NCBI RefSeq assembly: GCF_039652435.2
Contig: NZ_CP190246.1
Span: 1,984,001 to 2,048,000, forward strand
Length of the DNA: 64,000 nucleotides
Origin: Niabella insulamsoli
GTDB lineage: Bacteria; Bacteroidota; Bacteroidia; Chitinophagales; Chitinophagaceae
Direction of reading: 5' to 3'
Shown here one piece after another: positions 54,815 through 63,905 of the stretch. Numbering within the stretch: position 1 is the first letter of the stretch; each line of letters starts with the position of its first letter. The notes below the pieces were generated by a model. It searched no databases. It was not told the origin of the DNA and was given only the letters and a program-made list of their open reading frames with translations. Both the position numbers and the translations under genes were made by a program.

Positions 54815-55513
54815 ATGGCAGATAATATCAATACCAGAGCTGAGAACGAATCACTTGAAACCAACGATCCGGTAGAAAAGGCAAAAGAAGTCTGGAATAA
54901 AAACGGAAAAAATATCGCGCTTTTTTTGGGCGTAATTATAGTGGCGGTGGGAGGATTTTTCGCCTACAAGCATTTCGTTAAAGGCCCCAAAGAAGCCGAA
55001 GCGCTGGATAAAATTTTTACTGCAGAGAAATATTTCGCAGCCGACTCCATCAACCTTGCGCTGAATGGCGATGGTGCAAACCCTGGTTTCGTTAAGATTG
55101 CCGACAGCTACAGCGGCACGCCAAGCGGCAACCTCGCTAAATACTACGCAGGCGTTTGTTTTATCAAATTGAACCAGAACGATAAAGCGGTAAAGTATCT
55201 TGAAGATTTTAGCACCGATTCCAAGCAAATCCAACAGCGCGCATATGCTCTTTTGGGCGACGCGTATGGCGATTTGGGTAAAGGGGCGGAAGCTTTGGAC
55301 TATTATAAGAAAGCAGCGAATCATTTCGATGCCGATCCGCAGGCAAGTTCGGAAGCCCTATTCAGAGGCGCTTACCTGGCGCAGCATGTGCTGAATAACA
55401 AAGAAGAGGCAATCGGCCTTTATAAAGAATTAAAACAAAAATACCCCAGAACGCAGCAGGGTTTTGAGGCGGATAAATATCTGGCGCAATTGGGTGTATA
55501 CAATGTAAATTAA
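54815..55513 (+). CDS. membrane-anchored tetratricopeptide protein (YfgM/ancillary SecYEG-translocon-like)
   Basis: 232 residues. A charged N-terminus, one transmembrane helix at about 34-52 (IALFLGVIIVAVGGFFAY), and a periplasmic TPR solenoid (about 120-230, with AKYYAGVCFIKLNQNDKAVKYLEDF, AYALLGDAYGDLGKGAEALDYYKKA). Possible chaperone role by similarity. It sits 1 base before ribH; that pairing is common in this phylum (from general knowledge). Confidence 0.82.
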   Translation: MADNINTRAENESLETNDPVEKAKEVWNKNGKNIALFLGVIIVAVGGFFAYKHFVKGPKEAEALDKIFTAEKYFAADSINLALNGDGANPGFVKIADSYSGTPSGNLAKYYAGVCFIKLNQNDKAVKYLEDFSTDSKQIQQRAYALLGDAYGDLGKGAEALDYYKKAANHFDADPQASSEALFRGAYLAQHVLNNKEEAIGLYKELKQKYPRTQQGFEADKYLAQLGVYNVN

Positions 55514-55514
55514 T

Positions 55515-55991
55515 ATGGCTTCAACCGGCAACAGTAATTTATTAAATAACGATACAGGCATCTTCAAGCAGGATGCCTTTATTGTTCTGGTCAAAACGGA
55601 GTGGAACGCGAACGTAGTCGATGAACTCGAAAGTGGATGTTTGCGCGTTTTGCAACAATATAATACAAGAACTGAAACCGTTGTGGTTCCTGGCTGTGTG
55701 GAAATCCCCTTTGCTATCAACCGCCACTGGAGCCGTTCAAAACAACAATTTGATGAACCTCATGCCTATATTGCACTCGGCACGGTGATACAGGGCGACA
55801 CGCCTCATTTTGACTATGTTTGCAAAATGGTGACTGAAGGTATTTTACAGTTAAACCTGACGCTGCCCATTCCCACTATTTTCGGTGTGCTGACCGTGAA
55901 CAACGAAGCGCAGGCGCTAGAAAGAATCGGCGGAAAGCATGGCCATAAGGGCGAAGAAGCAGCGATCACCGCCATGAAAATGCTGGAATAA
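55515..55991 (+). CDS. ribH: 6,7-dimethyl-8-ribityllumazine synthase
   Basis: 158 residues. Penultimate riboflavin step: condensation of 5-amino-6-ribitylaminouracil with 3,4-dihydroxy-2-butanone 4-phosphate. Catalytic H98 in GDTPHFDYV, and the phosphate/substrate strip VPGCVEIPFA and ALGTVIQGDT. Complete core fold. Overlaps nothing; 1 base after the TPR gene stop. Confidence 0.95.
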   Translation: MASTGNSNLLNNDTGIFKQDAFIVLVKTEWNANVVDELESGCLRVLQQYNTRTETVVVPGCVEIPFAINRHWSRSKQQFDEPHAYIALGTVIQGDTPHFDYVCKMVTEGILQLNLTLPIPTIFGVLTVNNEAQALERIGGKHGHKGEEAAITAMKMLE

Positions 55992-56028
55992 CAGGAACCC
56001 ACTTATTTGATTTTTAAACTTACCAGAA

Positions 56029-57246
56029 TTGGATTCAAAACTATATGATGTAACCGTTATTGGCGGCGGCATAGTAGGGCTGGCGTCGGCGTATAAAATT
56101 CAAAAAGCCTTTCCCGATCTTTCTGTATTAGTAATCGAAAAGGAAACCGCCCTGGCTGCTCATCAAACCGGCCACAACTCGGGCGTGATTCATTCCGGAA
56201 TTTATTATACACCGGGGTCGTATAAAGCTAAAAATTGCGTTGCCGGCAGGCGCGAACTTGTGGCTTTTGCCAGGGAACACCATATTGCCCACGATGTTTG
56301 CGGAAAAGTCATTGTAGCCACGGATCGCAGTGAACTTCCTTTTTTGGAGAAGATCTATAACCACGGTATTCAAAACGAAGTAGAAGATGTCAGAAAAATA
56401 ACAGCTGAAGAAATCCGGGAAATAGAACCCTTTTGCACCGGCATTGAAGGCCTTTGGGTTGGCTGCACCGGTATCATTGATTTTGTAGCGGTAACCAATA
56501 AATTAGCTGAACTTATTTTACAAATTAATTCCAATAGTAAGATATGCCTGGGCTATGAAGTGACGGGTTTTTCGAGCGAAAATGAGGTAAACACCATTTA
56601 TACCAGCCGGGGCGCTTTTTCAACGCGCAAGATGGTGCTTTGCGGAGGCTTGCAGTCTGATAAACTGGCTTTGAAGCAGGGGGTTGAGATAGAAGAAAAG
56701 ATTGTAGGTTTCAGAGGCGATTACTATGAACTGACCGAAGCTGCCCGGCATAAGGTGAAAAACCTGATCTACCCGGTGCCTAATCCGGCATTCCCTTTTC
56801 TGGGCGTTCATTTTACACGCATGACCAATGGCGAAGTAGAATGCGGGCCCAACGCGGTGTTCACTTTCAAACGCGAAGGCTATAAGAAAACTGATTTCAG
56901 TTTGAAAGATACCATGGATGCGCTTTCGTATGCCGGCACCTGGAAACTATTTCGTGATAACTGGCGTTTCGGATTAAATGAATACTATCGGGCTTTCTCT
57001 AAGCAGCAGTTTCTTAAAACATTACAGCGTCTTATCCCAAGCCTTACTTTAGATGATCTTAAACCCGGCAGAAGTGGGGTCCGCGCCATGCTCCTGAATA
57101 AAAAAGGCGATACCAAAGATGATTTCCGTATAGAATACGGCCACAATAGCATTCACGTTTTAAATGCGCCCAGCCCGGCCGCCACGGCTTCCCTGTCTAT
57201 TGGCGACGCCGTTTGCGATATGGCTAAGAAAGCGTTTTTTAGCTAA
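56029..57246 (+). CDS. lhgO: L-2-hydroxyglutarate oxidase
   Basis: 405 residues, TTG start at 56029 (no ATG is available before the FAD motif). FAD-binding GGGIVGLASAY, HNSGVIHSGIYYTPGS and the C-terminal NAPSPAATASLSIG. Oxidises L-2-hydroxyglutarate to 2-oxoglutarate, a metabolite-repair enzyme. 37 bases after ribH. Its 3' end overlaps the small membrane protein gene on the other strand by 8 bases. Confidence 0.9.
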   Translation: MDSKLYDVTVIGGGIVGLASAYKIQKAFPDLSVLVIEKETALAAHQTGHNSGVIHSGIYYTPGSYKAKNCVAGRRELVAFAREHHIAHDVCGKVIVATDRSELPFLEKIYNHGIQNEVEDVRKITAEEIREIEPFCTGIEGLWVGCTGIIDFVAVTNKLAELILQINSNSKICLGYEVTGFSSENEVNTIYTSRGAFSTRKMVLCGGLQSDKLALKQGVEIEEKIVGFRGDYYELTEAARHKVKNLIYPVPNPAFPFLGVHFTRMTNGEVECGPNAVFTFKREGYKKTDFSLKDTMDALSYAGTWKLFRDNWRFGLNEYYRAFSKQQFLKTLQRLIPSLTLDDLKPGRSGVRAMLLNKKGDTKDDFRIEYGHNSIHVLNAPSPAATASLSIGDAVCDMAKKAFFS

Positions 57247-57508
57247 GCGGTTGGGTGTTTTGACGTTTCTTTCTAAGTTTTAATTCGGCATTGATCTGAC
57301 CCAGGCGGAGAAAGCTGGGGATCAGCGACAGCATGCAGGCTGGTATGACCGCTATCAGCGCGTAATTTTTATTCTTTAAAATTAAGTAGAACAGGATCGT
57401 GCAGGCCACGACCATCGCGGCGGCCAGCCCGATGGAAGTCTGTGCGAGCGATTTTTTTTGTTGCGATAAGGTTTCGGTTGATAAATCAGCAAGATCGGTT
57501 TTAGGCAT
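57239..57508 (-). CDS. small two-helix membrane protein
   Basis: 89 residues. Charged N-terminus, hydrophobic segments at about 25-45 and 48-66 (SIGLAAAMVVACTILFYLIL, YALIAVIPACMLSLIPSFLRL) and a basic tail. No function recognised. It follows metZ by 14 bases on the same strand, so is probably in that operon; its end overlaps lhgO. Confidence 0.7.
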   Translation of the reverse strand: MPKTDLADLSTETLSQQKKSLAQTSIGLAAAMVVACTILFYLILKNKNYALIAVIPACMLSLIPSFLRLGQINAELKLRKKRQNTQPLS

Positions 57509-57522
57509 ACATCTGAATTTAA

Positions 57523-58710
57523 TTATGATCCAATAGCTGACAAGGCCTGTTCAATATCGTAGATGACATCATCAGCATGTTCCAGCCCAACAGAAATTCT
57601 TATCAAACCAGGCGTAATGCCGACTTTGCTTCGATCTTCCTCGCTCAACTTAGAGTGGGTTGTGCTGGCAGGGTGCGACGCAATACTTCTCGAATCGCCA
57701 AGGTTGGGCGTCAAAGACAGCAGTTGTAAAGCGTCCATAAATTTTCGCCCCGCTTCCACGCCGCCTTTAACCTCAAAACACACGATGCCACCGCCGGCGC
57801 TCATTTGCTTTTTAGCAATATCGTATTGCGGATGGGAGGGAAGGAAGGGATATTTCACCCATTCGAGTTTGTCGTTTTTCTCGAGCGCCTGCGCCACTTT
57901 CAACGCATTTGCTGAATGTCGCGCGATGCGTACTTCAAGCGTTTCAAGGCTTTTGGTGAGCACCCAGGCATTGAACGCAGAAAGCGTAGGCCCGGAATTG
58001 CGGCAGAACAAATAAATATCATCAATCAATGCTTTTCTACCCGATATGACACCGCCCAACACGCGACCTTGCCCGTCAATCCATTTGGTCGCGGAATGGA
58101 TGACCAGGTCCGCGCCGAAATCGGCAGGAGTTTGCAAAAAAGGTGTGGCAAAACAATTATCGACGTTAAAAATCAGGTTATGCTTTTTCGCGAGCTGGCC
58201 TGCTTTTTCAAGATCAATCAGCTCCAATTGCGGATTGGTCGGCGTTTCGAGATAAAGCATGCGCGTATTGGGCTTTACAAAGCTTTCCCATTGATCGATA
58301 TCTGCGGCATCAACCAGGCTGTATTCTATTCCGAATTTTCCAAGAAATTTGGTTACAACCGTATTGGTTCCTCCAAACATGGAACGGCAGCATAGCAGGT
58401 GGTCGCCGGCCTTTAATAAAGCCATAAAAGAATTAAACACTGCCGCCATGCCGCTGGCCACCGCAAAACCCGCTTCACATTTCTCAAGGAGCGCCATTTT
58501 GTGCGCAAACTCATCAACGGTAGGGTTGCTATACCTGCTGTATATATTATCATCCGACTCGTCGGCAAAGGCCGCGCGCATGGCTTCCGCTGTTTCAAAA
58601 GTAAAACTGCTGGTTAAAAAAACCGGTGTAGAATGTTCCATTTGCGCTGTGCGGGGTGTTTGTGTCCGCACGGCTATAGTAGAAGGATGAAGTTGTCTGT
58701 CGTTGCTCAA
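57523..58710 (-). CDS. metZ: O-succinylhomoserine sulfhydrylase-type PLP enzyme
   Basis: 395 residues. Cys/Met-metabolism PLP family with the Schiff-base lysine K209 in HSATKWIDGQGRVLGG, a sequence typical of MetZ, plus SRYSNPTVDEF and the LETPTNP segment. Makes homocysteine from O-succinyl- or O-acetylhomoserine and sulfide. Cystathionine gamma-synthase is the main alternative; WIDGQGRVLGG favours MetZ. The OsmC gene lies 22 bases upstream on the same strand. Confidence 0.86.
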   Translation of the reverse strand: MSNDRQLHPSTIAVRTQTPRTAQMEHSTPVFLTSSFTFETAEAMRAAFADESDDNIYSRYSNPTVDEFAHKMALLEKCEAGFAVASGMAAVFNSFMALLKAGDHLLCCRSMFGGTNTVVTKFLGKFGIEYSLVDAADIDQWESFVKPNTRMLYLETPTNPQLELIDLEKAGQLAKKHNLIFNVDNCFATPFLQTPADFGADLVIHSATKWIDGQGRVLGGVISGRKALIDDIYLFCRNSGPTLSAFNAWVLTKSLETLEVRIARHSANALKVAQALEKNDKLEWVKYPFLPSHPQYDIAKKQMSAGGGIVCFEVKGGVEAGRKFMDALQLLSLTPNLGDSRSIASHPASTTHSKLSEEDRSKVGITPGLIRISVGLEHADDVIYDIEQALSAIGS

Positions 58711-58732
58711 GTGAAAAAGAATTTAAAGGTGA

Positions 58733-59161
58733 TTAGCTTTGAGGGTGAATGATTACTTTGGTGCGAATAGTTGCTCCGGCTTTTACCAGTGTGATCGCTA
58801 CCGAACAGTATTTGTTGATCGAAATTTCGACGGCTCGTTTGGCTTTATCTTCGTCAACAGTTCCTGTAATTTCGAAGATCATTTCAATATCTTTCCATAA
58901 GGAAGGCTCCACATTCGGCTCTCTTTCACCGTTGACGGTTACTGCATAATCGATCACTTCCTGCCGTTGCTTTTTGAGAATGCTGATGACATCAATACTC
59001 GAACATGCCGCCAGCGCATTCAGCAAAAGTTGCATGGGGCGAGCGCCATATTCCTGGCCGCCCATCTGAGGATTGGTATCTGTTTTAACTACGGTACCAT
59101 TTTCGTTGATCGTGTCAAAACCATAATCTCCGTGTACTCTTTTTAACTTTACCGTATTCAT
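58733..59161 (-). CDS. OsmC-family protein
   Basis: 142 residues. Both redox cysteines of the OsmC/Ohr fold are present: C53 in NALAACSSIDV and C119 in NKYCSVAITL, so a hydroperoxide reductase activity is possible. Cytosolic. First gene of an osmC-metZ-small-membrane-protein series on the minus strand. Confidence 0.88.
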   Translation of the reverse strand: MNTVKLKRVHGDYGFDTINENGTVVKTDTNPQMGGQEYGARPMQLLLNALAACSSIDVISILKKQRQEVIDYAVTVNGEREPNVEPSLWKDIEMIFEITGTVDEDKAKRAVEISINKYCSVAITLVKAGATIRTKVIIHPQS

Positions 59162-59211
59162 TGTTGTTTTTTTTGCAGTGCAAAGGTATTCGAATTTTAA
59201 CAGCTTTCCAA

Positions 59212-60060
59212 CTAGGCAATAATCATATTGTCAATCAGCCGGACGCCGGATAAAGAGGCTGCAACTAAGGCCACCAGCGGTTTTTCGCCATCCCACTTAT
59301 TTATTGGAGTAAGGGTTTGTGCATTGGCGACGCTTACGTAATCAACGATAAAGCCTTTCCTTTCTAACGCATTTCGCGACGCTTCAATTAACGTTGCTAT
59401 ATCGCCAGGTCGCAAACCTTCTTTAATAGATTGCAGGGTTTGATAAATCGCGCCCGCTTTTACCTGCTCTTCAGGAGTCAGCCTCATATTCCTGCTGCTC
59501 ATGGCCAGGCCGTTGGCTTCGCGAATAGTAGGCGCTATCGTCATTTCAATTGCTTGATGGCCCGGCGTCATTTGTAGCAGCTTTTTGATCACCATACACT
59601 GCTGATAATCTTTCTGGCCAAAGAATACCTGATCAGGCCTGACAATCGCAAACAGCTTATCTACCACCTGGCAAACACCCTGAAAATGCCCGGGCCTGTA
59701 AGCGCCTTCGAAAACCTTCTCCAGGGTTCCCAACTCATAAAATCTTGTTATTTCTGACGGTGGGTATATCTCTGCTACTTCAGGGAAAAACAGTATATCG
59801 CAACCGGCATTGATAAGGGCCTGCAGATCCCGATCGATGGTGCGTGGATACCGGACAAGATCTTTAGGATCGTTGAACTGGGTAGGATTTACGAAAATGC
59901 TGACTACTGCTACATCACAGGCGGCTTTGCAATCGGCAACAAGCGTGGTATGACCGCGGTGGAGCGCTCCCATTGTGGGCACAAATCCAACCCTGCGGCC
60001 CGCTTGTTTTTGCCCGGAAAGAAAGGCTTGTATGTCGCTTATCTTTTTAAATACTTTCAT
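59212..60060 (-). CDS. panC: pantoate-beta-alanine ligase
   Basis: 282 residues. Final pantothenate step, condensation of pantoate and beta-alanine with ATP. HxGH-type motif PTMGALHRGH with H34 and H37, FVNPTQF, and VFFGQKDYQQ are signatures; AMSSRN is the KMSKS-like loop. Divergent from the glycogen-synthase-like gene; the other pantothenate gene, panB, is 9 kb away in this window. Confidence 0.95.
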   Translation of the reverse strand: MKVFKKISDIQAFLSGQKQAGRRVGFVPTMGALHRGHTTLVADCKAACDVAVVSIFVNPTQFNDPKDLVRYPRTIDRDLQALINAGCDILFFPEVAEIYPPSEITRFYELGTLEKVFEGAYRPGHFQGVCQVVDKLFAIVRPDQVFFGQKDYQQCMVIKKLLQMTPGHQAIEMTIAPTIREANGLAMSSRNMRLTPEEQVKAGAIYQTLQSIKEGLRPGDIATLIEASRNALERKGFIVDYVSVANAQTLTPINKWDGEKPLVALVAASLSGVRLIDNMIIA

Positions 60061-60101
60061 TAGTATGTTTTATAATATCATGCCGATTGGCTATAAATCT
60101 G

Positions 60102-60109
60102 TAACTTTG
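60102..60109 (+). promoter_or_regulatory. candidate -7 box (TAACTTTG)
   Basis: Exact TAnnTTTG, 23 bases before the ATG at 60133. The nearest TTG (60087-60089) is only 12 bases upstream, so the -33 element is uncertain. Confidence 0.35.
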
Positions 60110-60132
60110 CAGCCTTTAAAAATTGCTAAAGC

Positions 60133-60945
60133 ATGTCAACAAAGAAAAGAATTTTATTTATTGCCAACGAAATGTCGCCGTATTTAGAGTTGACTGAGTT
60201 TTCAGAAATTGTGAATAAGCTAGCCATCAAAGCCAATGATAATGGTTTTGAAGTTCGGTGCATCATGCCTCGGTTTGGTGTGATCAATGAACGCCGGCAC
60301 CGCCTTCACGAAGTGGTTCGCCTTTCGGGCATCAATGTTTCTGTAGATAATGATGATATGCCTTTGCAGATCAAAGTGGCCTCCCTGCCAAGTGCGCGCC
60401 TTCAGGTTTATTTCTTAGAAAATGAAGAGTTGTTTAAGCGCAAAACCTTATTTCATGACGATGAGGAAAAATGGTTTTCAGACAACGATCTCAGGACTGT
60501 ATTTTATTGCAAAGGCGCTTTGGAAACCGTTAAAAAGTTTGGCTGGAGCCCCGACGTCATTCATTGTAGTGGCTGGATGACGGGGTTGATACCGGCTTAC
60601 CTGAAAACAATTTATAAAAAAGAGCCCGTGTTTGCCCACAGCAAAATCGTATTTACGATTGGCGAAAACACTTTTAAAGAAAAGCTGGGCAAAGGTTTTA
60701 TTCCCAAAGCGCTGATTCACCCTTCAATTAAGGAAAAAGACCTGGAGCCTTTTAAAGAAGGAACCAACACGGCTATGCTCAGGGGCGGCGCTACTTATGC
60801 CGATGCGATCACGTTTGGTGCGCCCAATGTGGATAAAAAATTGCTGGCAGAGTTTACGAAAGTGAGAGGCAAAAAGACGCTTCAATTTAAGGAAGATTCT
60901 GATTTAACAGAGTATTTACAACTGTATAACGATCTTGCGGAATAA
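60133..60945 (+). CDS. truncated glycogen/starch synthase-like protein (N-terminal GT5 domain only)
   Basis: 270 residues against about 470 for a complete GlgA. It resembles only the N-terminal GT5 domain: ILFIANEMSPY, LRTVFYCKGALETVKKFGWSPDVIHCSGWMTGLIPAYL. The ADP-glucose-binding KTGGL motif is replaced by LELTEFSE, and the entire C-terminal nucleotide domain is missing. Catalysis is therefore unlikely; a regulatory or structural role is inference. The same neighbour, a DUF4270 lipoprotein gene, follows at 41 bases. Confidence 0.8.
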   Translation: MSTKKRILFIANEMSPYLELTEFSEIVNKLAIKANDNGFEVRCIMPRFGVINERRHRLHEVVRLSGINVSVDNDDMPLQIKVASLPSARLQVYFLENEELFKRKTLFHDDEEKWFSDNDLRTVFYCKGALETVKKFGWSPDVIHCSGWMTGLIPAYLKTIYKKEPVFAHSKIVFTIGENTFKEKLGKGFIPKALIHPSIKEKDLEPFKEGTNTAMLRGGATYADAITFGAPNVDKKLLAEFTKVRGKKTLQFKEDSDLTEYLQLYNDLAE

Positions 60946-60986
60946 TTTATAAAACGTACCGTATCAATCTTTTCAAAATCTTTTGT

Positions 60987-62513
60987 GTGAAGAAATCATT
61001 AGTATTCTTTTTTGCCATAATTTCCTTTTCGTTGGCCGTTCTTTTCTCTTGTAATAAGATCAACCTGCCTACCGAGCTGGGCCAGGACCTTATTCCACCG
61101 GTTGATAATGTGCACACTTTTGATACGACCTTAGACGTGGAAACGTATAACGGTATCTTTTCTTTTGCTGATGATTCTGCGCGATCTTCCTATGCCGATT
61201 TACAGTATTTGGGCCAAATGAATGACCCGATTTTTGGTAGGACCGATGCAAGAATGTTTTTTGAGTTGAAGCCTCAGCGTTATAAATTTAGTTTTGGAAA
61301 TATCCCGTCAAAATTATCATTGGATTCAGTCGTTTTGGTGTTAGGTTATGTTAACACTTATGGAGACACACTGACGCCGCAAACGGTGGAGGTTTCGGAG
61401 TTAGACCCGGCTACCAATTTTCGGCCGACATATAATTTGGACAGCGGCTATATGATGCGTGAAAACAATTTTGTTACAGCCACAGTCTTGGGTACAAAAA
61501 CTGTTTTGCCTTACACGCTGAATGATTCAATAAAAATATATAAAGACAGTACGAACCCTTCGGTTGCAAACGAGTTAAGAATTCCTTTGAGCAACTCTTT
61601 TGGCCAACGTATGATTAACTACGATACGAGTGGTACGTCTTCCGACGCCTATTCATCCGATTCCTTATTTCGACTTAAGTTTAAAGGTTTTGCTTTGAAG
61701 TCTACCAGTGGCAACTCCATCATGGGCTTTGGGTTGGGTACTGTTACCAAGTTAGCCTTCTATTACAAGTATGAAAATCCGTCTACACCAGGTGAAATGA
61801 GAGATACGGTAGCTTATTTTTTGTTTTCAACCGGTTCTAGCAGTTCTACGACACCTTTATCAGCTTCGGCGAATTATATAGGAAGGGACTATTCAGGAAC
61901 ACAGGTAGAGGCAACGGCTGGTGACGATGTGGCGGACGACATTGTTTATATCCAGAATACGCCAGGGGCTTATGCCAAAGTCAAAATTCCTGGATTGAAA
62001 GGCCTTCAAAACAGCATCGTGCATTTAGCCGAGTTACAGATGGAGCAAATTGCGCATCCCCAGGACTCATTGTTTAACACTGCTCCTTTATTCTTGGATT
62101 TGTTTGATAGTACTGCCAACAAATACAAAACGATTCCCTATACCATTGCCAATTCCTATTTAGCGCCTGTCGACCAGTTAGGAACTTTTTATACAATTTC
62201 TGCCGTGGGCTATCAACAGTTTGGTTCCAGGCATTTCTTTAAAGCCGATCCGGCGGGTAATCGAGTAAAAGAATGGAAATTTAATTTAACAAGATACGTT
62301 CAATATTTATTTAAAGGAACCGTGCCTACAGGCGATCTTAGGTTGCATATGTCCTTTAATATGATGATAGAAAATGGAAATCCAAACTCTGGTACAGCAA
62401 AAATCGCTGTTCAAACTACAGGAGCTCCAGCCAGTAGCCGCGTTCGCCTCGGCGGAGGCAATCATCCCACACAAAAAATGAAGTTGCGGATTATTTATTC
62501 GAAACTTAAATAA
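60987..62513 (+). CDS. DUF4270 lipoprotein
   Basis: 508 residues; GTG start at 60987. Lipobox VLFSC (C22), then the family start LPTELGQDLIPPVDNVHTFDTTLDV and the FGRTDARMFFELKPQ segment. Mostly beta-sheet, with no enzyme motif. Probably outer-membrane anchored; function unknown. It shares a transcription unit with the GT5-like gene and ends at a hairpin that precedes metK. Confidence 0.85.
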   Translation: MKKSLVFFFAIISFSLAVLFSCNKINLPTELGQDLIPPVDNVHTFDTTLDVETYNGIFSFADDSARSSYADLQYLGQMNDPIFGRTDARMFFELKPQRYKFSFGNIPSKLSLDSVVLVLGYVNTYGDTLTPQTVEVSELDPATNFRPTYNLDSGYMMRENNFVTATVLGTKTVLPYTLNDSIKIYKDSTNPSVANELRIPLSNSFGQRMINYDTSGTSSDAYSSDSLFRLKFKGFALKSTSGNSIMGFGLGTVTKLAFYYKYENPSTPGEMRDTVAYFLFSTGSSSSTTPLSASANYIGRDYSGTQVEATAGDDVADDIVYIQNTPGAYAKVKIPGLKGLQNSIVHLAELQMEQIAHPQDSLFNTAPLFLDLFDSTANKYKTIPYTIANSYLAPVDQLGTFYTISAVGYQQFGSRHFFKADPAGNRVKEWKFNLTRYVQYLFKGTVPTGDLRLHMSFNMMIENGNPNSGTAKIAVQTTGAPASSRVRLGGGNHPTQKMKLRIIYSKLK

Positions 62514-62541
62514 CTTGTTGATATTATAAATTTTATTTAAA

Positions 62542-62580
62542 CGGGTGCAGCTATTATATTTGCACCCGATTATTTTTTAT
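62542..62580 (+). terminator. hairpin terminator between DUF4270 gene and metK, with a -7 box in the loop
   Basis: 8-bp stem CGGGTGCA / TGCACCCG (62542-62549 with 62561-62568), 11-base loop, followed by ATTATTTTTTAT. TATATTTG at 62555-62562, an exact TAnnTTTG, spans the loop and the start of the 3' arm. Confidence 0.75.
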
Positions 62581-62600
62581 AGACTTCTAAATATTTTTGA

Positions 62601-63854
62601 ATGCCTTATTTATTTACTTCTGAAAGTGTTTCTGAGGGACATCCCGATAAAGTTGCCGATCAGATTTCCGATGCGCTAATTGATAATTTTCTCGCCTTCG
62701 ACCCGCAGTCGAAAGTAGCTTGCGAAACATTGGTGACCACCGGCCAGGTTGTGCTCGCCGGAGAAGTGAAATCTAAGGCTTATCTGGATGTACAGGATAT
62801 TGCGCGTAAAGTAATCGGCAAGATCGGCTACACAAAGAGCGAATATATGTTTGAAGCGCATTCCTGCGGCGTTTTATCGGCTATTCACGAACAGTCGGCC
62901 GATATCAACCAGGGCGTTGATCGTAAGAAAAAGGAAGAGCAGGGCGCGGGCGATCAGGGGATGATGTTTGGCTATGCCACTAACGAAACAGCCAACTATA
63001 TGCCATTGGCATTAGACCTGTCGCATACCTTGCTGATAGAACTTGCAGAACTAAGGAAGGAAAATAAGCAGATCAAATATCTACGCCCGGATTCGAAAAG
63101 CCAGGTAACGCTTGAATATGATGACAATAACAAGCCGATCCGGATCGATGCCATCGTTATCTCTACGCAACACGACGACTTCGACAGCGAACCAAAAATG
63201 CTGGCTAAGATCAACGAGGATATGCGAAAAATTTTGATTCCGCGCGTGATCAAAAAATACCCTCAATACAAACATTTATTCAACGATAAAATCAAGTATC
63301 ACATCAACCCCACTGGTAAATTCGTTATCGGAGGCCCACACGGCGACACCGGCCTTACCGGTCGCAAGATCATTGTGGATACCTACGGAGGAAAGGGAGC
63401 CCATGGCGGCGGCGCTTTTAGCGGCAAAGACCCCAGTAAAGTGGACAGAAGCGGCGCCTACGCAACGCGCCATATCGCAAAAAACCTGGTAGCAGCCGGC
63501 TTGTGCGACGAAGTATTGGTGCAGGTTTCTTACGCTATCGGTGTGGCCAAACCCACCAGTATCAATGTTACAACATTTGGCACGGCGGCTGTGGGTCTTA
63601 CAGACGGTGAAATCAGCAGGATTGTTGAGGGTATCTTCGATATGCGGCCCTACTTTATCGAACAGCGCTTAAAACTGCGCAATCCGATTTATAGCGAAAC
63701 AGCAGCTTATGGGCACATGGGCAGGGAGAACAAAGTAGTTGAAAAAACTTTCTTTTCGCCCGATGGTAAAAAGGTGTCAAAAAAAGTGGAACTATTTACC
63801 TGGGAAAAACTGGATTATGTGAACAAAGTTAAAAAAGCTTTCAAATTGAAATAA
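62601..63854 (+). CDS. metK: S-adenosylmethionine synthetase
   Basis: 417 residues. Forms AdoMet from methionine and ATP. SEGHPDKVADQISDA is the substrate/metal motif near the N-terminus, GAGDQGMMFGYA the ATP-loop signature, and GGGAFSGKDPSKVDRSGAY the second signature. The three-domain fold is complete. Terminated by a strong hairpin at 63875-63905. Confidence 0.97.
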   Translation: MPYLFTSESVSEGHPDKVADQISDALIDNFLAFDPQSKVACETLVTTGQVVLAGEVKSKAYLDVQDIARKVIGKIGYTKSEYMFEAHSCGVLSAIHEQSADINQGVDRKKKEEQGAGDQGMMFGYATNETANYMPLALDLSHTLLIELAELRKENKQIKYLRPDSKSQVTLEYDDNNKPIRIDAIVISTQHDDFDSEPKMLAKINEDMRKILIPRVIKKYPQYKHLFNDKIKYHINPTGKFVIGGPHGDTGLTGRKIIVDTYGGKGAHGGGAFSGKDPSKVDRSGAYATRHIAKNLVAAGLCDEVLVQVSYAIGVAKPTSINVTTFGTAAVGLTDGEISRIVEGIFDMRPYFIEQRLKLRNPIYSETAAYGHMGRENKVVEKTFFSPDGKKVSKKVELFTWEKLDYVNKVKKAFKLK

Positions 63855-63874
63855 GATACTGAATGCTATTCAGG

Positions 63875-63905
63875 AAAAGCCGCTTCAACACTGGAGCGGC
63901 TTTTT
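63875..63905 (+). terminator. rho-independent terminator after metK
   Basis: GCCGCT / AGCGGC (63879-63884 with 63895-63900) extended by an A-run and a T-run of five, small loop. Confidence 0.9.

Noticed and set aside
62514..62600. SAM riboswitch before metK
   Set aside because: The gap is 87 bases and is filled by a simple hairpin; no SAM-type conserved core seen.
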